Counted from the first letter of the stretch, positions 17,015 to 25,938 are shown. The stretch is 41,914 bases of DNA from Bdellovibrionales bacterium (GCA_020850475.1 JADZEO010000160.1:1-41914), one strand, 5' to 3'. Numbers and translations are program-made. The notes: generated by a model from the sequence alone, not told the origin.

Positions 17015-17034
17015 ACCTCGAATCTGATTTTTTT
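17003..17034 (+). terminator. Possible terminator after the alkyltransferase gene
   Basis: AATCAG (17003-17008) can pair with CTGATT (17024-17029) around the stop codon, followed by a run of seven T. The stem has six pairs and a 15-base loop, so it is only moderately convincing. Confidence 0.4.
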
Positions 17035-17089
17035 CCTGCCGATAAGACTAATGTCTGAGAATCATCCCCTAAGTCTGGGAAAGGTTTTT

Positions 17090-17117
17090 TTGGCATGCAG
17101 ATGCCCTTCCGTTTAAA
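17090..17117 (+). promoter_or_regulatory. Candidate sigma-70 promoter of hpf
   Basis: TTGGCA (17090-17095) and TTTAAA (17112-17117) are separated by 16 bases, about 45 bases before the hpf start. A second candidate, a GCCGATAA box of the sigma-28 type, lies farther upstream at 17038-17045. Confidence 0.4.
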
Positions 17118-17162
17118 GAAATCAATTCGGCACAATTACCCACGTAGAGGAAAGGAGTTGGC

Positions 17163-17552
17163 ATGAAAGTCAGCTGCCAGTTTAAGAGTTTGCAGTGGTC
17201 CGATGCTTTGGTCGATTATACAGAGGAGAAACTTCAAAAGGTTAAAAAGTTTGAGTTGAAACCCATCCAAGTTCACGTCACCTTTAGTGCGGAGCGACAT
17301 CGCAAGTCAGTCGAAATGCACATCGTTGGACATTCTGTGTCGATTTCGGGTCGGGGCTACGCGGACAACTTTAACGAGGCAGTGGATAGTGTGGTGGCGA
17401 AGGTGACTCGCCAACTTTCCAAGCGCAAGCAGAAGATCAAAAAGCACAAGTCCTTTGAACTCAGCAATGCCGGTCAACTTGACTTGGTGAATGCGCAGAT
17501 GGAGTTCATGTCACCCGAGGATCCGGACGACGATATCAAAAAGGCCGGCTAA
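17163..17552 (+). CDS. hpf: Ribosome hibernation-promoting factor (short HPF/RaiA type)
   Basis: A 129-residue protein of the HPF/RaiA family, which binds the small ribosomal subunit and silences ribosomes in non-growing cells. The beta-alpha-beta fold is visible (VDYTEEKLQKVKKF, IQVHVTFSAERHRKSVEMHI, ISGRGYADNFNEAVDSVVAKVTRQLSKRKQKIKKHK). It lacks the C-terminal dimerisation domain of long HPF. AAAGGAG lies directly upstream of the ATG. It has its own promoter candidates and a strong terminator, so it may be expressed separately from rpoN. In a predator with a non-dividing attack phase such a factor would be useful (inference). Confidence 0.93.
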   Translation: MKVSCQFKSLQWSDALVDYTEEKLQKVKKFELKPIQVHVTFSAERHRKSVEMHIVGHSVSISGRGYADNFNEAVDSVVAKVTRQLSKRKQKIKKHKSFELSNAGQLDLVNAQMEFMSPEDPDDDIKKAG

Positions 17553-17580
17553 GCCTCAGCCAAAAGCGAGGGCCATTGTA

Positions 17581-17616
17581 AAAGGACTAACCTTCGAGGT
17601 TGGTCCTTTTTGTTTT
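17581..17616 (+). terminator. Strong intrinsic terminator after hpf
   Basis: An 11-pair stem (17582-17592 with 17098-equivalent arm 17598-17608), one wobble pair, loop TTCGA, followed by TTTTTGTTTT. This closes the lpt-rpoN-hpf region before metK. Confidence 0.88.
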
Positions 17617-17617
17617 A

Positions 17618-17646
17618 TTGACCCCCCCATTTATACCCTGTTAACT
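17618..17646 (+). promoter_or_regulatory. Candidate metK promoter
   Basis: TTGACC and TTAACT are separated by 17 bases, right after the hpf terminator and 35 bases before the metK start. The -35 equals that of the rRNA promoter in this window; the -10 is weak. Confidence 0.38.
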
Positions 17647-17680
17647 AAGTCGTTTTAAGCCGATCTGGCGAGGGCAATCT

Positions 17681-18844
17681 ATGCGCAATTATCTTTTTAC
17701 CAGCGAATCAGTTTCCGAGGGTCATCCCGATAAGATGGCCGACCAAATTAGCGATGCGATTCTTGATGCCTACTTGGCGGGGGATCCGCGGAGTCGGGTG
17801 GCGTGTGAGACCATGATTAGCACCGGTTTTGTGATGGTGGCCGGCGAGGTCACTTCCAAGGCCCATATCGAAATTCCGGATACGATCCGTCAAACCATTC
17901 GCGAAATCGGGTACACGCAAACCGACATGGGCTTTGATTGCAACACCTGTGCGGTCCAAGTGGCGCTCAATCGACAAAGCCCTGATATTGCGATGGGTGT
18001 TGATGCCAACGGCGGCCACGAACAAGGGGCTGGTGATCAGGGGATTATGTTTGGCTATGCCGTGAATGAAAGTCCTGAACTGATGCCGTTGACGATGTCC
18101 TTGTCCCATAAGTTGGTCAAGGAGCTGGCGCAGTTGCGCAAATCGGGCAAAGTAAATTTTCTGCGCCCCGATGCTAAGAGCCAGGTCACCATCGAGTATG
18201 TCGACGGTAAGGCCCGTCGGATAGATACCATTGTTATTTCCACTCAACATTCTCCTGAGGTCGGCCAAAAGGACATCAAGGCCTATGTGCAGGACGAACT
18301 CATTCCCAAGGTGATTCCTCGAGAGTGGATGGACGCTAAAACCAAATTGCTGGTGAACCCGACCGGCCGTTTTGTGGTCGGTGGTCCAATGGGCGACTGC
18401 GGACTGACGGGGCGAAAAATCATTGTCGACACCTATGGGGGCCATGGTGCTCATGGTGGTGGAGCTTTCTCTGGAAAAGATCCATCCAAAGTGGACCGCT
18501 CGGCGGCCTACGCTGCTCGCCATGTAGCCAAGAACATTGTTGCGGCCGGCTTGGCCGACAAGGTCTTAGTGCAATTGGCCTACGCTATCGGCGTGGCTGA
18601 TCCGGTGAGTGTAATGGTTAACGACTACGGCACGGGCAAAGTTGAGCCCGAGATCTTGGCTCAAGCCGTGCGCCAGGTTTGGAGTCTCAAGCCTGCGGAC
18701 ATTATCGCTCAATTTGACTTGCTCAAACCGCGCTATAAAAAGACGGCTTCTTACGGTCATTTTGGACGCGAGGGTGCTGAGTTCACTTGGGAAAAAGTCG
18801 ACAAGGTGGACCAACTCAAGGATGTTGTGAAATCTCTGGCTTAA
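17681..18844 (+). CDS. metK: S-adenosylmethionine synthetase
   Basis: A 387-residue enzyme that makes S-adenosylmethionine from methionine and ATP. All family signatures are present: [20 protein letters not shown] at the N-terminus, [12 protein letters not shown] in the centre and [19 protein letters not shown] near residue 265. Length is normal. GAGGG about six bases upstream supports the ATG. No SAM-binding riboswitch is visible in the short leader (see rejected items). Confidence 0.98.
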   Translation: MRNYLFTSESVSEGHPDKMADQISDAILDAYLAGDPRSRVACETMISTGFVMVAGEVTSKAHIEIPDTIRQTIREIGYTQTDMGFDCNTCAVQVALNRQSPDIAMGVDANGGHEQGAGDQGIMFGYAVNESPELMPLTMSLSHKLVKELAQLRKSGKVNFLRPDAKSQVTIEYVDGKARRIDTIVISTQHSPEVGQKDIKAYVQDELIPKVIPREWMDAKTKLLVNPTGRFVVGGPMGDCGLTGRKIIVDTYGGHGAHGGGAFSGKDPSKVDRSAAYAARHVAKNIVAAGLADKVLVQLAYAIGVADPVSVMVNDYGTGKVEPEILAQAVRQVWSLKPADIIAQFDLLKPRYKKTASYGHFGREGAEFTWEKVDKVDQLKDVVKSLA

Positions 18845-18883
18845 TGTATTGCAACGTATGGTAACTTGGGCTAACACCTTGTT

Positions 18884-19111
18884 ATGCCAAAAAAAATAGC
18901 CACGACGGTCTACATTACCGAAGAACAACAGCAGTTATTGAAGGAACTCAATCAGCGATCGCGAGTCCCCATTGCTGAGTTTATCCGGCAGGGGATCGAT
19001 ATGGTTTTGTTGAAGTACCAAAACCTTTTGCCTGGGCAGATTCCTTTAGAACCGCTGCCGCTGGGTCGCCCGAGCTCGGACGTAGAACAAGCTCAAGTAT
19101 TGGAAGTTTAA
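18884..19111 (+). CDS. Small ribbon-helix-helix protein
   Basis: A 75-residue protein whose first 48 residues fit a ribbon-helix-helix (CopG/MetJ-type) DNA-binding fold: a short strand ([10 protein letters not shown]), then [14 protein letters not shown] and [18 protein letters not shown]. The rest is a proline-rich tail. Such proteins dimerise and repress transcription, often of their own operon or as antitoxins; no toxin gene lies beside it. It sits 39 bases after metK and only five bases before lepA, so it probably is co-transcribed with lepA and the signal peptidase genes. Its target is unknown. Confidence 0.75.
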   Translation: MPKKIATTVYITEEQQQLLKELNQRSRVPIAEFIRQGIDMVLLKYQNLLPGQIPLEPLPLGRPSSDVEQAQVLEV

Positions 19112-19116
19112 TCAAC

Positions 19117-20919
19117 ATGACTCAGCCCCAATTTATCCGCAACTTCTCGATCATCGCGCATATTGATCACGGCAAATCGACCTTAGCCGACTGCCTTTTG
19201 AAGGCCACTGGAGCACTTTCCGACCGCGAAGCCAAAGACCAATTTCTTGATAACATGGATTTGGAGAGAGAGCGGGGGATTACTATTAAGGCTCAAACCG
19301 TGCGGCTCCGCTACCAAGCGAAGGATGGCAACGTTTACCAAATCAATTTGATCGATACCCCCGGACACGTCGATTTTACTTATGAAGTGTCGCGTTCGCT
19401 CGCCGCCTGTGAAGGGGCAATACTCGTAGTGGATGCCGCCCAAGGAGTTGAAGCTCAAACTTTGGCGAACGTGTATTTGGCGCTCGATAATAATCTCGAA
19501 ATTATTCCCGTCCTCAATAAAATCGACCTGCCCTCGGCAGATCCCGAAGGGGTGCGTAAGCAAATCGAAGAGGCCATTGGTCTCGATACCTCTCACGCGG
19601 TACTTGCCAGTGCCAAAGAAATGAAAGGGATCGACGAAATTCTCGAGGCCGTGGTGAAGTTGGTTCCAGCGCCCAAGGCGGATCGCACACTCCCTCTGCG
19701 CGCTTTGATTTTTGATTCTTGGTTTGATTCTTACCAAGGGGTGGTCGTGCTCTGTCGAATCGTCGACGGCTCACTCAGAAAAGGCGATCGAGTTAAGTTT
19801 ATGGCCACCGATCGGGATTACGAAGTTTTAAAGTTGGGTGTTTTTGCACCATTCGCCAAAGACTTGGACCAATTGGACGCCGGCGAGGTGGGATTTATCA
19901 TTTGCGGGATTAAGGACATCCGTGACGTGAAGGTGGGTGACACGGTTACTGCCGCTCGCAACGGCGCCACCGAGGCGTTACCCGGTTTTCGCAAAATCAA
20001 ACCGATGGTTTTTGCGGGAATTTTCCCCGTCATTTCTTCGGACTATACCAACCTGAAAGATGCTTTGGAGAAGTTGGTCCTTAATGATTCGAGCTTGAGT
20101 TATGAAGTCGAGTCTTCAGCGGCACTGGGGTTTGGCTATCGTTGTGGTTTCCTCGGGCTCTTGCATATGGAGATTGTACAGGAGCGTTTGGAGCGCGAGT
20201 TTAATCTCGATCTGATCACCACGGCGCCGACAGTAATTTACAAAGTTTTTATGACTGACGGTGTGGTGATGGAGTTGGAAAACCCGGCTAAACTTCCTGA
20301 TGTTTCCCGGATCGAACACATGGAAGAACCCATGGTGCGCGTGACAATTCATACGCCTTCTGAACACATCGGCGGAATCTTAAAACTTTGTGAAGACAAG
20401 CGCGGTGTTCAGTTAAAAATGGAGTATGTCTCTGAGACCAAAGTCATGATTGACTATCGGCTGCCGTTGAATGAAATCGTCTTGGATTTTTATGATAAGC
20501 TGAAGTCCATTTCTCGCGGCTACGCTTCCTTAGAATATGAGATTGCTGACTATGAAACCGCCGACCTTGTGAAAATGGATATTTTGATCAATGGCGAGCC
20601 CGTGGATGCGCTTTCAGTCATTGTGCATCGTTCGAAGGCGGATTGGCGCGGCAGACAACTCGCTAAAAAACTCAAGGAACTGATTCCGCGACAGCAGTAC
20701 CAAGTTGCCATTCAGGCCGCAATTGGCGCTAAGATCATCGCCCGTGAGACTCTGGGTGCGCTCAGAAAAGACGTGACAGCCAAATGTTACGGAGGCGATA
20801 TTACTAGGAAGCGCAAACTTTTGGAGCGCCAAAAAGAGGGAAAAAAGCGCATGAAGGCGATCGGCCAGGTCGATGTCCCTCAGGAAGCTTTTCTCGCCAT
20901 CTTGAAGGTGGAGGATTAA
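19117..20919 (+). CDS. lepA: Elongation factor 4 (LepA)
   Basis: A 600-residue ribosomal GTPase of normal length. The GTP-binding motifs AHIDHGKST (G1), RGITIKAQT (G2), DTPGHVDF (G3) and [11 protein letters not shown] (G4) are present, followed by domain II, the EF-G-like domains and the LepA-specific C-terminal domain ([17 protein letters not shown]). LepA acts on stalled or mis-translocated ribosomes and in initiation. As in E. coli, it stands immediately before lepB, here with a one-base gap to the first of three signal peptidase genes. Confidence 0.98.
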   Translation: MTQPQFIRNFSIIAHIDHGKSTLADCLLKATGALSDREAKDQFLDNMDLERERGITIKAQTVRLRYQAKDGNVYQINLIDTPGHVDFTYEVSRSLAACEGAILVVDAAQGVEAQTLANVYLALDNNLEIIPVLNKIDLPSADPEGVRKQIEEAIGLDTSHAVLASAKEMKGIDEILEAVVKLVPAPKADRTLPLRALIFDSWFDSYQGVVVLCRIVDGSLRKGDRVKFMATDRDYEVLKLGVFAPFAKDLDQLDAGEVGFIICGIKDIRDVKVGDTVTAARNGATEALPGFRKIKPMVFAGIFPVISSDYTNLKDALEKLVLNDSSLSYEVESSAALGFGYRCGFLGLLHMEIVQERLEREFNLDLITTAPTVIYKVFMTDGVVMELENPAKLPDVSRIEHMEEPMVRVTIHTPSEHIGGILKLCEDKRGVQLKMEYVSETKVMIDYRLPLNEIVLDFYDKLKSISRGYASLEYEIADYETADLVKMDILINGEPVDALSVIVHRSKADWRGRQLAKKLKELIPRQQYQVAIQAAIGAKIIARETLGALRKDVTAKCYGGDITRKRKLLERQKEGKKRMKAIGQVDVPQEAFLAILKVED

Positions 20920-20920
20920 T

Positions 20921-21673
20921 TTGAAAACGGGGCGGTTGTTCTGGACCGAAGGTGCGGGATCCTTTTTGATCGCCGTGCTTATCGCCCTGACTATTCGTTG
21001 GGCTTTTATTGAGGCCTACGTGATCCCCTCCGGCAGCATGCTCCCGACTCTTCTGGTTCACGATCACATTTTTGTTAATAAGCTCATTTACGGGCTTCGC
21101 ATTCCCTTTACCTCAGATTGGCTGGTTAAGTTCACTGGTCCAAAGCGGGGCGAGGTGATTGTGTTTCGCTATCCGGAAAGGCCCAATCTCTATTACATCA
21201 AGAGGGTCGTTGGTCTTCCCGGCGATCGGGTTTTTTATGAAAACGGGAGCCTCTTTGTGAATGAACAGCCCGTTGAAAAGCAGGTCCCTCAGGCCTTGAT
21301 GGCGGAAATGAATTGGGTCAAGGATGAGCACTTTCCCGGTGATGGCCCTGGCGGTAAAGGTCGATATGTTCATTGGGAAGAGCGGTTAGGACAATCACTC
21401 CATAGTATTTTGCTGAAGACCGAAGATCAAACGAACGTGGCGTATGGTCCCTACGAAGTCCCCGAAGGGCACTTTTTTGTGATGGGCGATAACCGGGATA
21501 ATTCCCAGGACAGTCGGTTTTGGGAACCAGGTAAACAATTTGTGCCCCAAGAGTACCTCGTCGGGCGGGCGATGTTTGTGTGGCTCAGTTGCGACAAGAC
21601 TCTTCCGGTGGTTTCTTTTCTTTGTAATCCAGTAGCTTTGCGTTGGGATCGCTTTTTCTACAATGTCCACTGA
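20921..21673 (+). CDS. lepB: Signal peptidase I, first copy
   Basis: A 250-residue inner-membrane protease that cuts signal peptides from exported proteins. One N-terminal membrane helix (SFLIAVLIALTIRWAF) precedes the catalytic serine in IPSGSMLPT (Ser39) and the general-base lysine in YYIKRVVGLPGD (Lys94); box E is MGDNRDNSQDSR. All catalytic parts are present. A conserved-looking insertion between about residues 115 and 165 distinguishes it from E. coli LepB. It starts at TTG one base after lepA; the second copy begins inside its end. Confidence 0.95.
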   Translation: MKTGRLFWTEGAGSFLIAVLIALTIRWAFIEAYVIPSGSMLPTLLVHDHIFVNKLIYGLRIPFTSDWLVKFTGPKRGEVIVFRYPERPNLYYIKRVVGLPGDRVFYENGSLFVNEQPVEKQVPQALMAEMNWVKDEHFPGDGPGGKGRYVHWEERLGQSLHSILLKTEDQTNVAYGPYEVPEGHFFVMGDNRDNSQDSRFWEPGKQFVPQEYLVGRAMFVWLSCDKTLPVVSFLCNPVALRWDRFFYNVH

Positions 21674-22484
21674 TTCAAGTTTATCCACGCCAAGTGGTCC
21701 AAGCTCTGACTCTCAAAAATCGCGTCCAAATCGGCGGGCTTCTCTAGGAAGGGCCATTGGGAGTTTTACTGGCGCGGTTCTTCTCATCCTCACTCTGCGC
21801 TGGGCGGTGGCGGAACCTTATGTGATCCCCTCGGGCAGTATGTTTCCAACTCTCCTGATTCATGATCATATCCTGGTAAACAAGCTCGCATTTGGAGTGC
21901 GAGTGCCCTTCACCAAGCGTTGGCTGGTCAAGTTCGCGCAGCCCCGCCGCGGGGACGTGGTGGTTTTTCGAAGTGTCGAAGATGATGGTTTTTTTATGAT
22001 CAAGCGGGTGGTCGGGTTACCCGGCGACACCGTCGCCCTGGATGCCGAGGCTCGCTTGTTGATTAATGGCCAGGCCCTCGACCGAACCCCTCTCGAATAC
22101 GAGGTACCTGGAGAGAATTCAGGCGAGGTGGCAAACCAGGATCCCTATTATCGAGTCACTCCAGCGGATATTGGTGGGGAGTTTAAGATATTTGATTTTT
22201 TCGAGGAAACTCTGGAAGGGCGAAAGCATCGGGGGATGCAAAACCGAGGCAGCTATCGCTGGCCCGAGGAACCTTTTCAGGTCCCGCCAGGAGAGGTTTT
22301 TCTGATGGGTGATAACCGCGACAATTCTCGAGACAGCCGAACCTGGGGAAGCCTACCGGTGGACAACCTTTTGGGTCGAGCTTCCTTTGTGTGGTTGAGT
22401 TGCACGCAAACTCTAAAGACCGCGCCCTTTCTCTGTGATCCGGTTCATTTGCGTTGGCGGCGTTTTTTTCATTGGATTCACTGA
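21663..22484 (+). CDS. lepB: Signal peptidase I, second copy
   Basis: A 273-residue paralogue with an extra serine-rich N-terminal tail of about 28 residues. The membrane helix (GAVLLILTLRWAVAEPYV), catalytic IPSGSMFPT (Ser59), FMIKRVVGLPGD (Lys114) and box E MGDNRDNSRDSR are intact, so it should be active. Identity with the first copy is obvious over the whole catalytic core, which points to tandem duplication. It overlaps the first copy by 11 bases. Confidence 0.94.
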   Translation: MSTDSSLSTPSGPSSDSQKSRPNRRASLGRAIGSFTGAVLLILTLRWAVAEPYVIPSGSMFPTLLIHDHILVNKLAFGVRVPFTKRWLVKFAQPRRGDVVVFRSVEDDGFFMIKRVVGLPGDTVALDAEARLLINGQALDRTPLEYEVPGENSGEVANQDPYYRVTPADIGGEFKIFDFFEETLEGRKHRGMQNRGSYRWPEEPFQVPPGEVFLMGDNRDNSRDSRTWGSLPVDNLLGRASFVWLSCTQTLKTAPFLCDPVHLRWRRFFHWIH

Positions 22485-22493
22485 GGAGTTACG

Positions 22494-23219
22494 ATGGGAC
22501 CGAAAAAATCCGGCCACTCCGTCCTCCAGGTTTCATTGAAGTTTCTTCTCCGCGAGTATGCCGAAGCCCTCGTTTTGGCTGTGGTGTTGGCACTCGTGGT
22601 TCGGGCTTTTGTGGTGTCGGCTTATCGAATTCCAACCATGGCCATGTCACCGACCCTGTTGCCTGGCGATTTTATCTTTGCCTTTAAATTACCCTTCGGT
22701 TTTCAACCTCCACTGAGTGGGGGTGACCGAATCGGGGGACGCGCCCCTCATCGCGGCGAAGTTGTCATCTTTAAGTGCCCTCAGGATACCAGTCTCAGTT
22801 GTATCAAGAGGGTGATTGGACTTCCTGGGGATCGCATTGAAATTCGCGGGAAGCGCTTAATGATCAATAGCAAAAGAGCCACTTATCGGGAAGCGAAGGG
22901 TTTTGATCTGGGGACCGTGGCGGGCGGAGCGCGAGCGGCCGTGGTTGACGAGGCCTGGGGGAAGTTTCGGCACCCGATTTTAGTTGGAACAAGTAGGACC
23001 TCGGAAAATTTTGGTCCCCTCGTGGTCCCTCCCGGTCACTTCTTCGTCCTTAGTGACAACCGCGATCACGAAGAAGACTCGAGAAAGTGGGGTTTTATCC
23101 CGTTTCGTTCCCTCGAGGCTCGGGCCGGCTTTATTTGGTTGAGTTTGGGATGGCGTGAGGGCCAAAAGGGGTATTTGCCTACGCCCCGCTGGAAGCGCGT
23201 GCTGCAGACTGTCGATTGA
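22494..23219 (+). CDS. Signal peptidase I-like protein lacking the catalytic serine
   Basis: A 241-residue third member of the tandem. The fold landmarks remain: membrane helix (ALVLAVVLALVVRAFVV), substrate-binding segment, CIKRVIGLPGD (Lys105) and a box E of the form SDNRDHEEDSR. However, the nucleophile motif reads IPTMAMSPT, so alanine (Ala50, codon GCC) stands where Ser39 and Ser59 stand in the other copies, and the box E glycine is serine. By family knowledge, removal of this serine abolishes cleavage. It is probably a non-catalytic paralogue or one with changed chemistry; Ser52 two positions on is an unlikely substitute. It is full length and shows no frame damage. Confidence 0.88.
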   Translation: MGPKKSGHSVLQVSLKFLLREYAEALVLAVVLALVVRAFVVSAYRIPTMAMSPTLLPGDFIFAFKLPFGFQPPLSGGDRIGGRAPHRGEVVIFKCPQDTSLSCIKRVIGLPGDRIEIRGKRLMINSKRATYREAKGFDLGTVAGGARAAVVDEAWGKFRHPILVGTSRTSENFGPLVVPPGHFFVLSDNRDHEEDSRKWGFIPFRSLEARAGFIWLSLGWREGQKGYLPTPRWKRVLQTVD

Positions 23220-23244
23220 CTGTCTGGCACCCCCATGATAGCAT
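23216..23244 (+). promoter_or_regulatory. Candidate pyrB promoter
   Basis: TTGACT, overlapping the end of the third signal peptidase gene, and TAGCAT are separated by 17 bases. The predicted RNA start, about 23251, is only a few bases before the pyrB ATG at 23254. Confidence 0.45.
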
Positions 23245-23253
23245 GCCCCCTTA

Positions 23254-24207
23254 ATGTCATTTGTCGGCCAATCCTTTCTTAGCGTCGAAAACCTTAACTC
23301 CCAACAATTGAAACTCCTTTTTGATCGAGCGAAACTCTTCAAAAGCGAATTTGCTAAGCGTCGGTCGATTGACCACTTGATCAAGAACCGTCCGAAGAGT
23401 CCGAAGCTGCTGGCCATGGTTTTCTTGGAACCCAGCACCCGAACGCGGATTAGTTTCCAAACTGCTGCCTATCGTCTTGGGCTGGAGTCATTTGTTTTCG
23501 ATAGCGCCACGACCACCAGCCTGAGCAAGGGAGAAACCCAGTCCGACACGCTCAAGAATATTGCAGCGATGCTGCCCGATCTCTTGATTCTTCGTTACGG
23601 AAATTCCGCGGAAGTCGAGACCACCATCCCCCACCTGAATTGTCCGGTGATTAACGCCGGGAGTGGCATTACTGAGCACCCCACTCAGGCCCTGCTGGAT
23701 GCCTTTACCATCCAAGAAGCCCTCGGCAACTTAAAGGGAAAAAAGGTTCTCATTGTTGGCGATGTCGCCCACAGTCGTGTGGCTAATTCGAACTTAAGGC
23801 TTTTGAGTCACCTGGGCGCTAAAGTCGCGGCCTGTGGCCCGGAATATATGCTGCCTAAAACTGAGGCATGGAAGAGAATCAACCATTTTGCAGATCTGAA
23901 CGAGGCGGCCGGTTGGTGCGATGTCCTGATGGGATTGAGGGTGCAAACCGAGCGGCATGGCGAAAAGAGTGAAGCCTTTGTCCTCGCCGAGTACCGAGAT
24001 AAGTACCAGGTGACTGAACAGCACTTGAAGATCATGGGTCCAGGTGGTTTACTGATGCACCCAGGTCCAGTCATTCACGGAGTCGAATTTTCGCCCGAGG
24101 TCTTACGGAGTCGTCAGTGTTTGGTACTTACACAGGTGACCAACGGGGTCTTTGTGCGAGCCGCCCTGTACACCCTGATGCTGGGTTTGGAAGTTGAGAG
24201 TAACTGA
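23254..24207 (+). CDS. pyrB: Aspartate carbamoyltransferase catalytic subunit
   Basis: A 317-residue enzyme that joins carbamoyl phosphate and aspartate in pyrimidine synthesis. The carbamoyl-phosphate motif FLEPSTRTRISF (STRTR at 61-65), SLSKGET with its lysine, HPTQALLDAFT and the C-terminal MHPGPV are present. The STRTR form and SLSKGET loop indicate aspartate rather than ornithine carbamoyltransferase. No Shine-Dalgarno sequence precedes the ATG. The stop overlaps carA by one base, coupling it to the source of carbamoyl phosphate. No regulatory subunit PyrI is seen. Confidence 0.96.
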   Translation: MSFVGQSFLSVENLNSQQLKLLFDRAKLFKSEFAKRRSIDHLIKNRPKSPKLLAMVFLEPSTRTRISFQTAAYRLGLESFVFDSATTTSLSKGETQSDTLKNIAAMLPDLLILRYGNSAEVETTIPHLNCPVINAGSGITEHPTQALLDAFTIQEALGNLKGKKVLIVGDVAHSRVANSNLRLLSHLGAKVAACGPEYMLPKTEAWKRINHFADLNEAAGWCDVLMGLRVQTERHGEKSEAFVLAEYRDKYQVTEQHLKIMGPGGLLMHPGPVIHGVEFSPEVLRSRQCLVLTQVTNGVFVRAALYTLMLGLEVESN

Positions 24208-25277
24208 TGGAACAGTCCGGATATTTAATTCTCGAAACCGGCGACGTTTTTGTCGGCCGATGGCTCGGTGGAACGGACCGCGCCGGTGAGATTGTTTTTA
24301 ACACTTCTCATTCGGGCTATGAGGAAATGGCCACCGACCCCTCCTACTTCAGCCAAATTCTGATCACCACAGCCTCCATGCAGGGAAATTACGGAGAGAG
24401 CGACGACTTCTGGGAGTCGCAGCAGATTTATATCAATGGGTTTGTTTGCTTAGAGATGCAGAATTCTTCGCGCGACGGTTCATGGAAGGACAAGCTGGTG
24501 GGATGTGGGGTGCCGGTGCTTGACCAAGTCGACACGCGGCGGTTGGTCACGCGACTTCGAGAGCGGGGGACCGTGTGGGGAGCGTTGGTACAGGCGGTGT
24601 CGGAATCCACAGCTCGAGCTAAGGCGGGGACGCTCATTGGACAAGCCAAAAACCTCGATCCCGATTGGGCTCATTTGGTGAGTTCAAAAGAACCTCAGGA
24701 GATTCGCGGGGATGTTAACGACGGTCCGAGGGTCGCGGTTATTGACTTTGGTTGCAAGAAAAACATTTTGCGGGAACTCAAACAGCGCACGTCGCAAGTC
24801 AGGGTCTTTCCTTGTCGGACTTCGGCCCAGGAAATTCGCCGTTGGAATCCAGACGGTATATTGCTGTCCAATGGCCCGGGCAATCCCGCCGACGTAAAGA
24901 TCGCGGTCGAAACGGTGCGAGACTTGTTGGGTTGGCGATTTATTTTTGGGATTTGCATGGGGCATCAGATCCTCTCGTTGGCCCTTGGTGCGACGACCTA
25001 TAAATTGAAATTCGGCCACCGAGGAAGCAACCACCCAATTCGTGACGACGTCTTGAAGTCAGTGTATGTTACCAGCCAAAATCATGGTTATGCTGTCGAG
25101 GCCAAGTCTCTTCCGTCTGGAGTCAAGGTGACTCACGTCAACCTTAACGACAACACTATTAGCGGCATTCAGTTTGAGGCTAAGAAGTGTTTGAGTGTTC
25201 AGTTCCATCCGGAGAGTCACCCAGGGCCTCATGATGCAGTTGGCTTGTTCGATTACTTTGTGAAGCAGTTGTTATGA
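24207..25277 (+). CDS. carA: Carbamoyl-phosphate synthase small subunit
   Basis: A 356-residue glutamine amidotransferase subunit that releases ammonia from glutamine for CarB. The N-terminal CarA domain (LILETGDVFVGRWLGG, GEIVFNTSHSGYEEMATDPSY) is followed by the class I amidotransferase domain with nucleophile FGICMGHQIL (Cys250) and the His-Glu pair in VQFHPESHPGP. It lies in an overlapping series after pyrB and overlaps the next, unknown gene by four bases (ATGA). Confidence 0.97.
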   Translation: MEQSGYLILETGDVFVGRWLGGTDRAGEIVFNTSHSGYEEMATDPSYFSQILITTASMQGNYGESDDFWESQQIYINGFVCLEMQNSSRDGSWKDKLVGCGVPVLDQVDTRRLVTRLRERGTVWGALVQAVSESTARAKAGTLIGQAKNLDPDWAHLVSSKEPQEIRGDVNDGPRVAVIDFGCKKNILRELKQRTSQVRVFPCRTSAQEIRRWNPDGILLSNGPGNPADVKIAVETVRDLLGWRFIFGICMGHQILSLALGATTYKLKFGHRGSNHPIRDDVLKSVYVTSQNHGYAVEAKSLPSGVKVTHVNLNDNTISGIQFEAKKCLSVQFHPESHPGPHDAVGLFDYFVKQLL

Positions 25278-25936
25278 ACTACGATGGATTGATTGGAAAA
25301 ATGATGCAGCAGTTTTCAACCGGTGATTTTCTCACTGAGGTTAATGCTGCTAAGAAGCAGTTCTTCGAAAGCGCTGGAGTATTCGATGAGTATTCCACTG
25401 ACTTTGAACAAAAAATGTCTCAGTTTGTCGACTGGTTTTTGTTTTCTCGGCCCTTTGCCAGCCAGGGTGATCCTCCGATAAAAGCCGCCCGCAACGGGGG
25501 CCTACGACTCAATCTGAATGCAGACGAAGTTAATTTGTTGGAAAATCTCGATCAGAGCCGTCATAGTTTGTTTGAGTTTTTGAAAACCAAAAATAGCGAC
25601 GTCTATTTGCGCGATCTGTTTGCCAACGAAAAACTCATTCTCAAGAATTCAGCGGTGACGATTGGTTTTGAAAAGGATCAGATTTTTGAGGCGCGTTTGA
25701 TTCCGTACCAGGAAACCTTTGTTTTCACCCATTCGTTTTGTTTTCATCCCCCCAAGGCCTCCAAGTACATACTCAAGGAAATCAAGCGGGTGCGAAAGAT
25801 CAAGAACGAGGAGGAGCGGCTACGCGAAAAAGAAGCCCTCATCATGAAGCTGTTTAAGATGCGGTATAAATTTGAGCAGTACCGGCACGTCGATATCAAA
25901 GAGATTTACACTAACGAACCTAGATTGAGAATTTAG
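25274..25936 (+). CDS. Unknown conserved-looking protein between carA and carB
   Basis: A 220-residue cytoplasmic protein without signal peptide or membrane helix. I do not recognise a named domain. Visible landmarks are [17 protein letters not shown], a [11 protein letters not shown] motif, and a C-terminal basic helical segment ([20 protein letters not shown]). The DWFLFSRP motif recalls uncharacterised deltaproteobacterial families, from memory. It overlaps carA by four bases and ends two bases before carB, so it must be translated together with both synthetase subunits. A role in carbamoyl-phosphate synthase assembly or control is possible but not shown. Confidence 0.72.
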   Translation: MNYDGLIGKMMQQFSTGDFLTEVNAAKKQFFESAGVFDEYSTDFEQKMSQFVDWFLFSRPFASQGDPPIKAARNGGLRLNLNADEVNLLENLDQSRHSLFEFLKTKNSDVYLRDLFANEKLILKNSAVTIGFEKDQIFEARLIPYQETFVFTHSFCFHPPKASKYILKEIKRVRKIKNEEERLREKEALIMKLFKMRYKFEQYRHVDIKEIYTNEPRLRI

Positions 25937-25938
25937 TT

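Noticed and set aside
17091-17105. Sigma-54 promoter (TGGCATGCAGATGCCC) before hpf
   Set aside because: The GG to GC spacing is nine, not ten bases, and the sequence is better explained as a small palindrome GGCAT-GCAG-ATGCC.
17617-17680. SAM riboswitch before metK
   Set aside because: Only about 64 bases separate the hpf terminator and metK, with no conserved SAM-aptamer helices visible.
23225-23243. Sigma-54 promoter (TGGCAC) before pyrB
   Set aside because: No GC pair at the required distance; only the -24 half fits.
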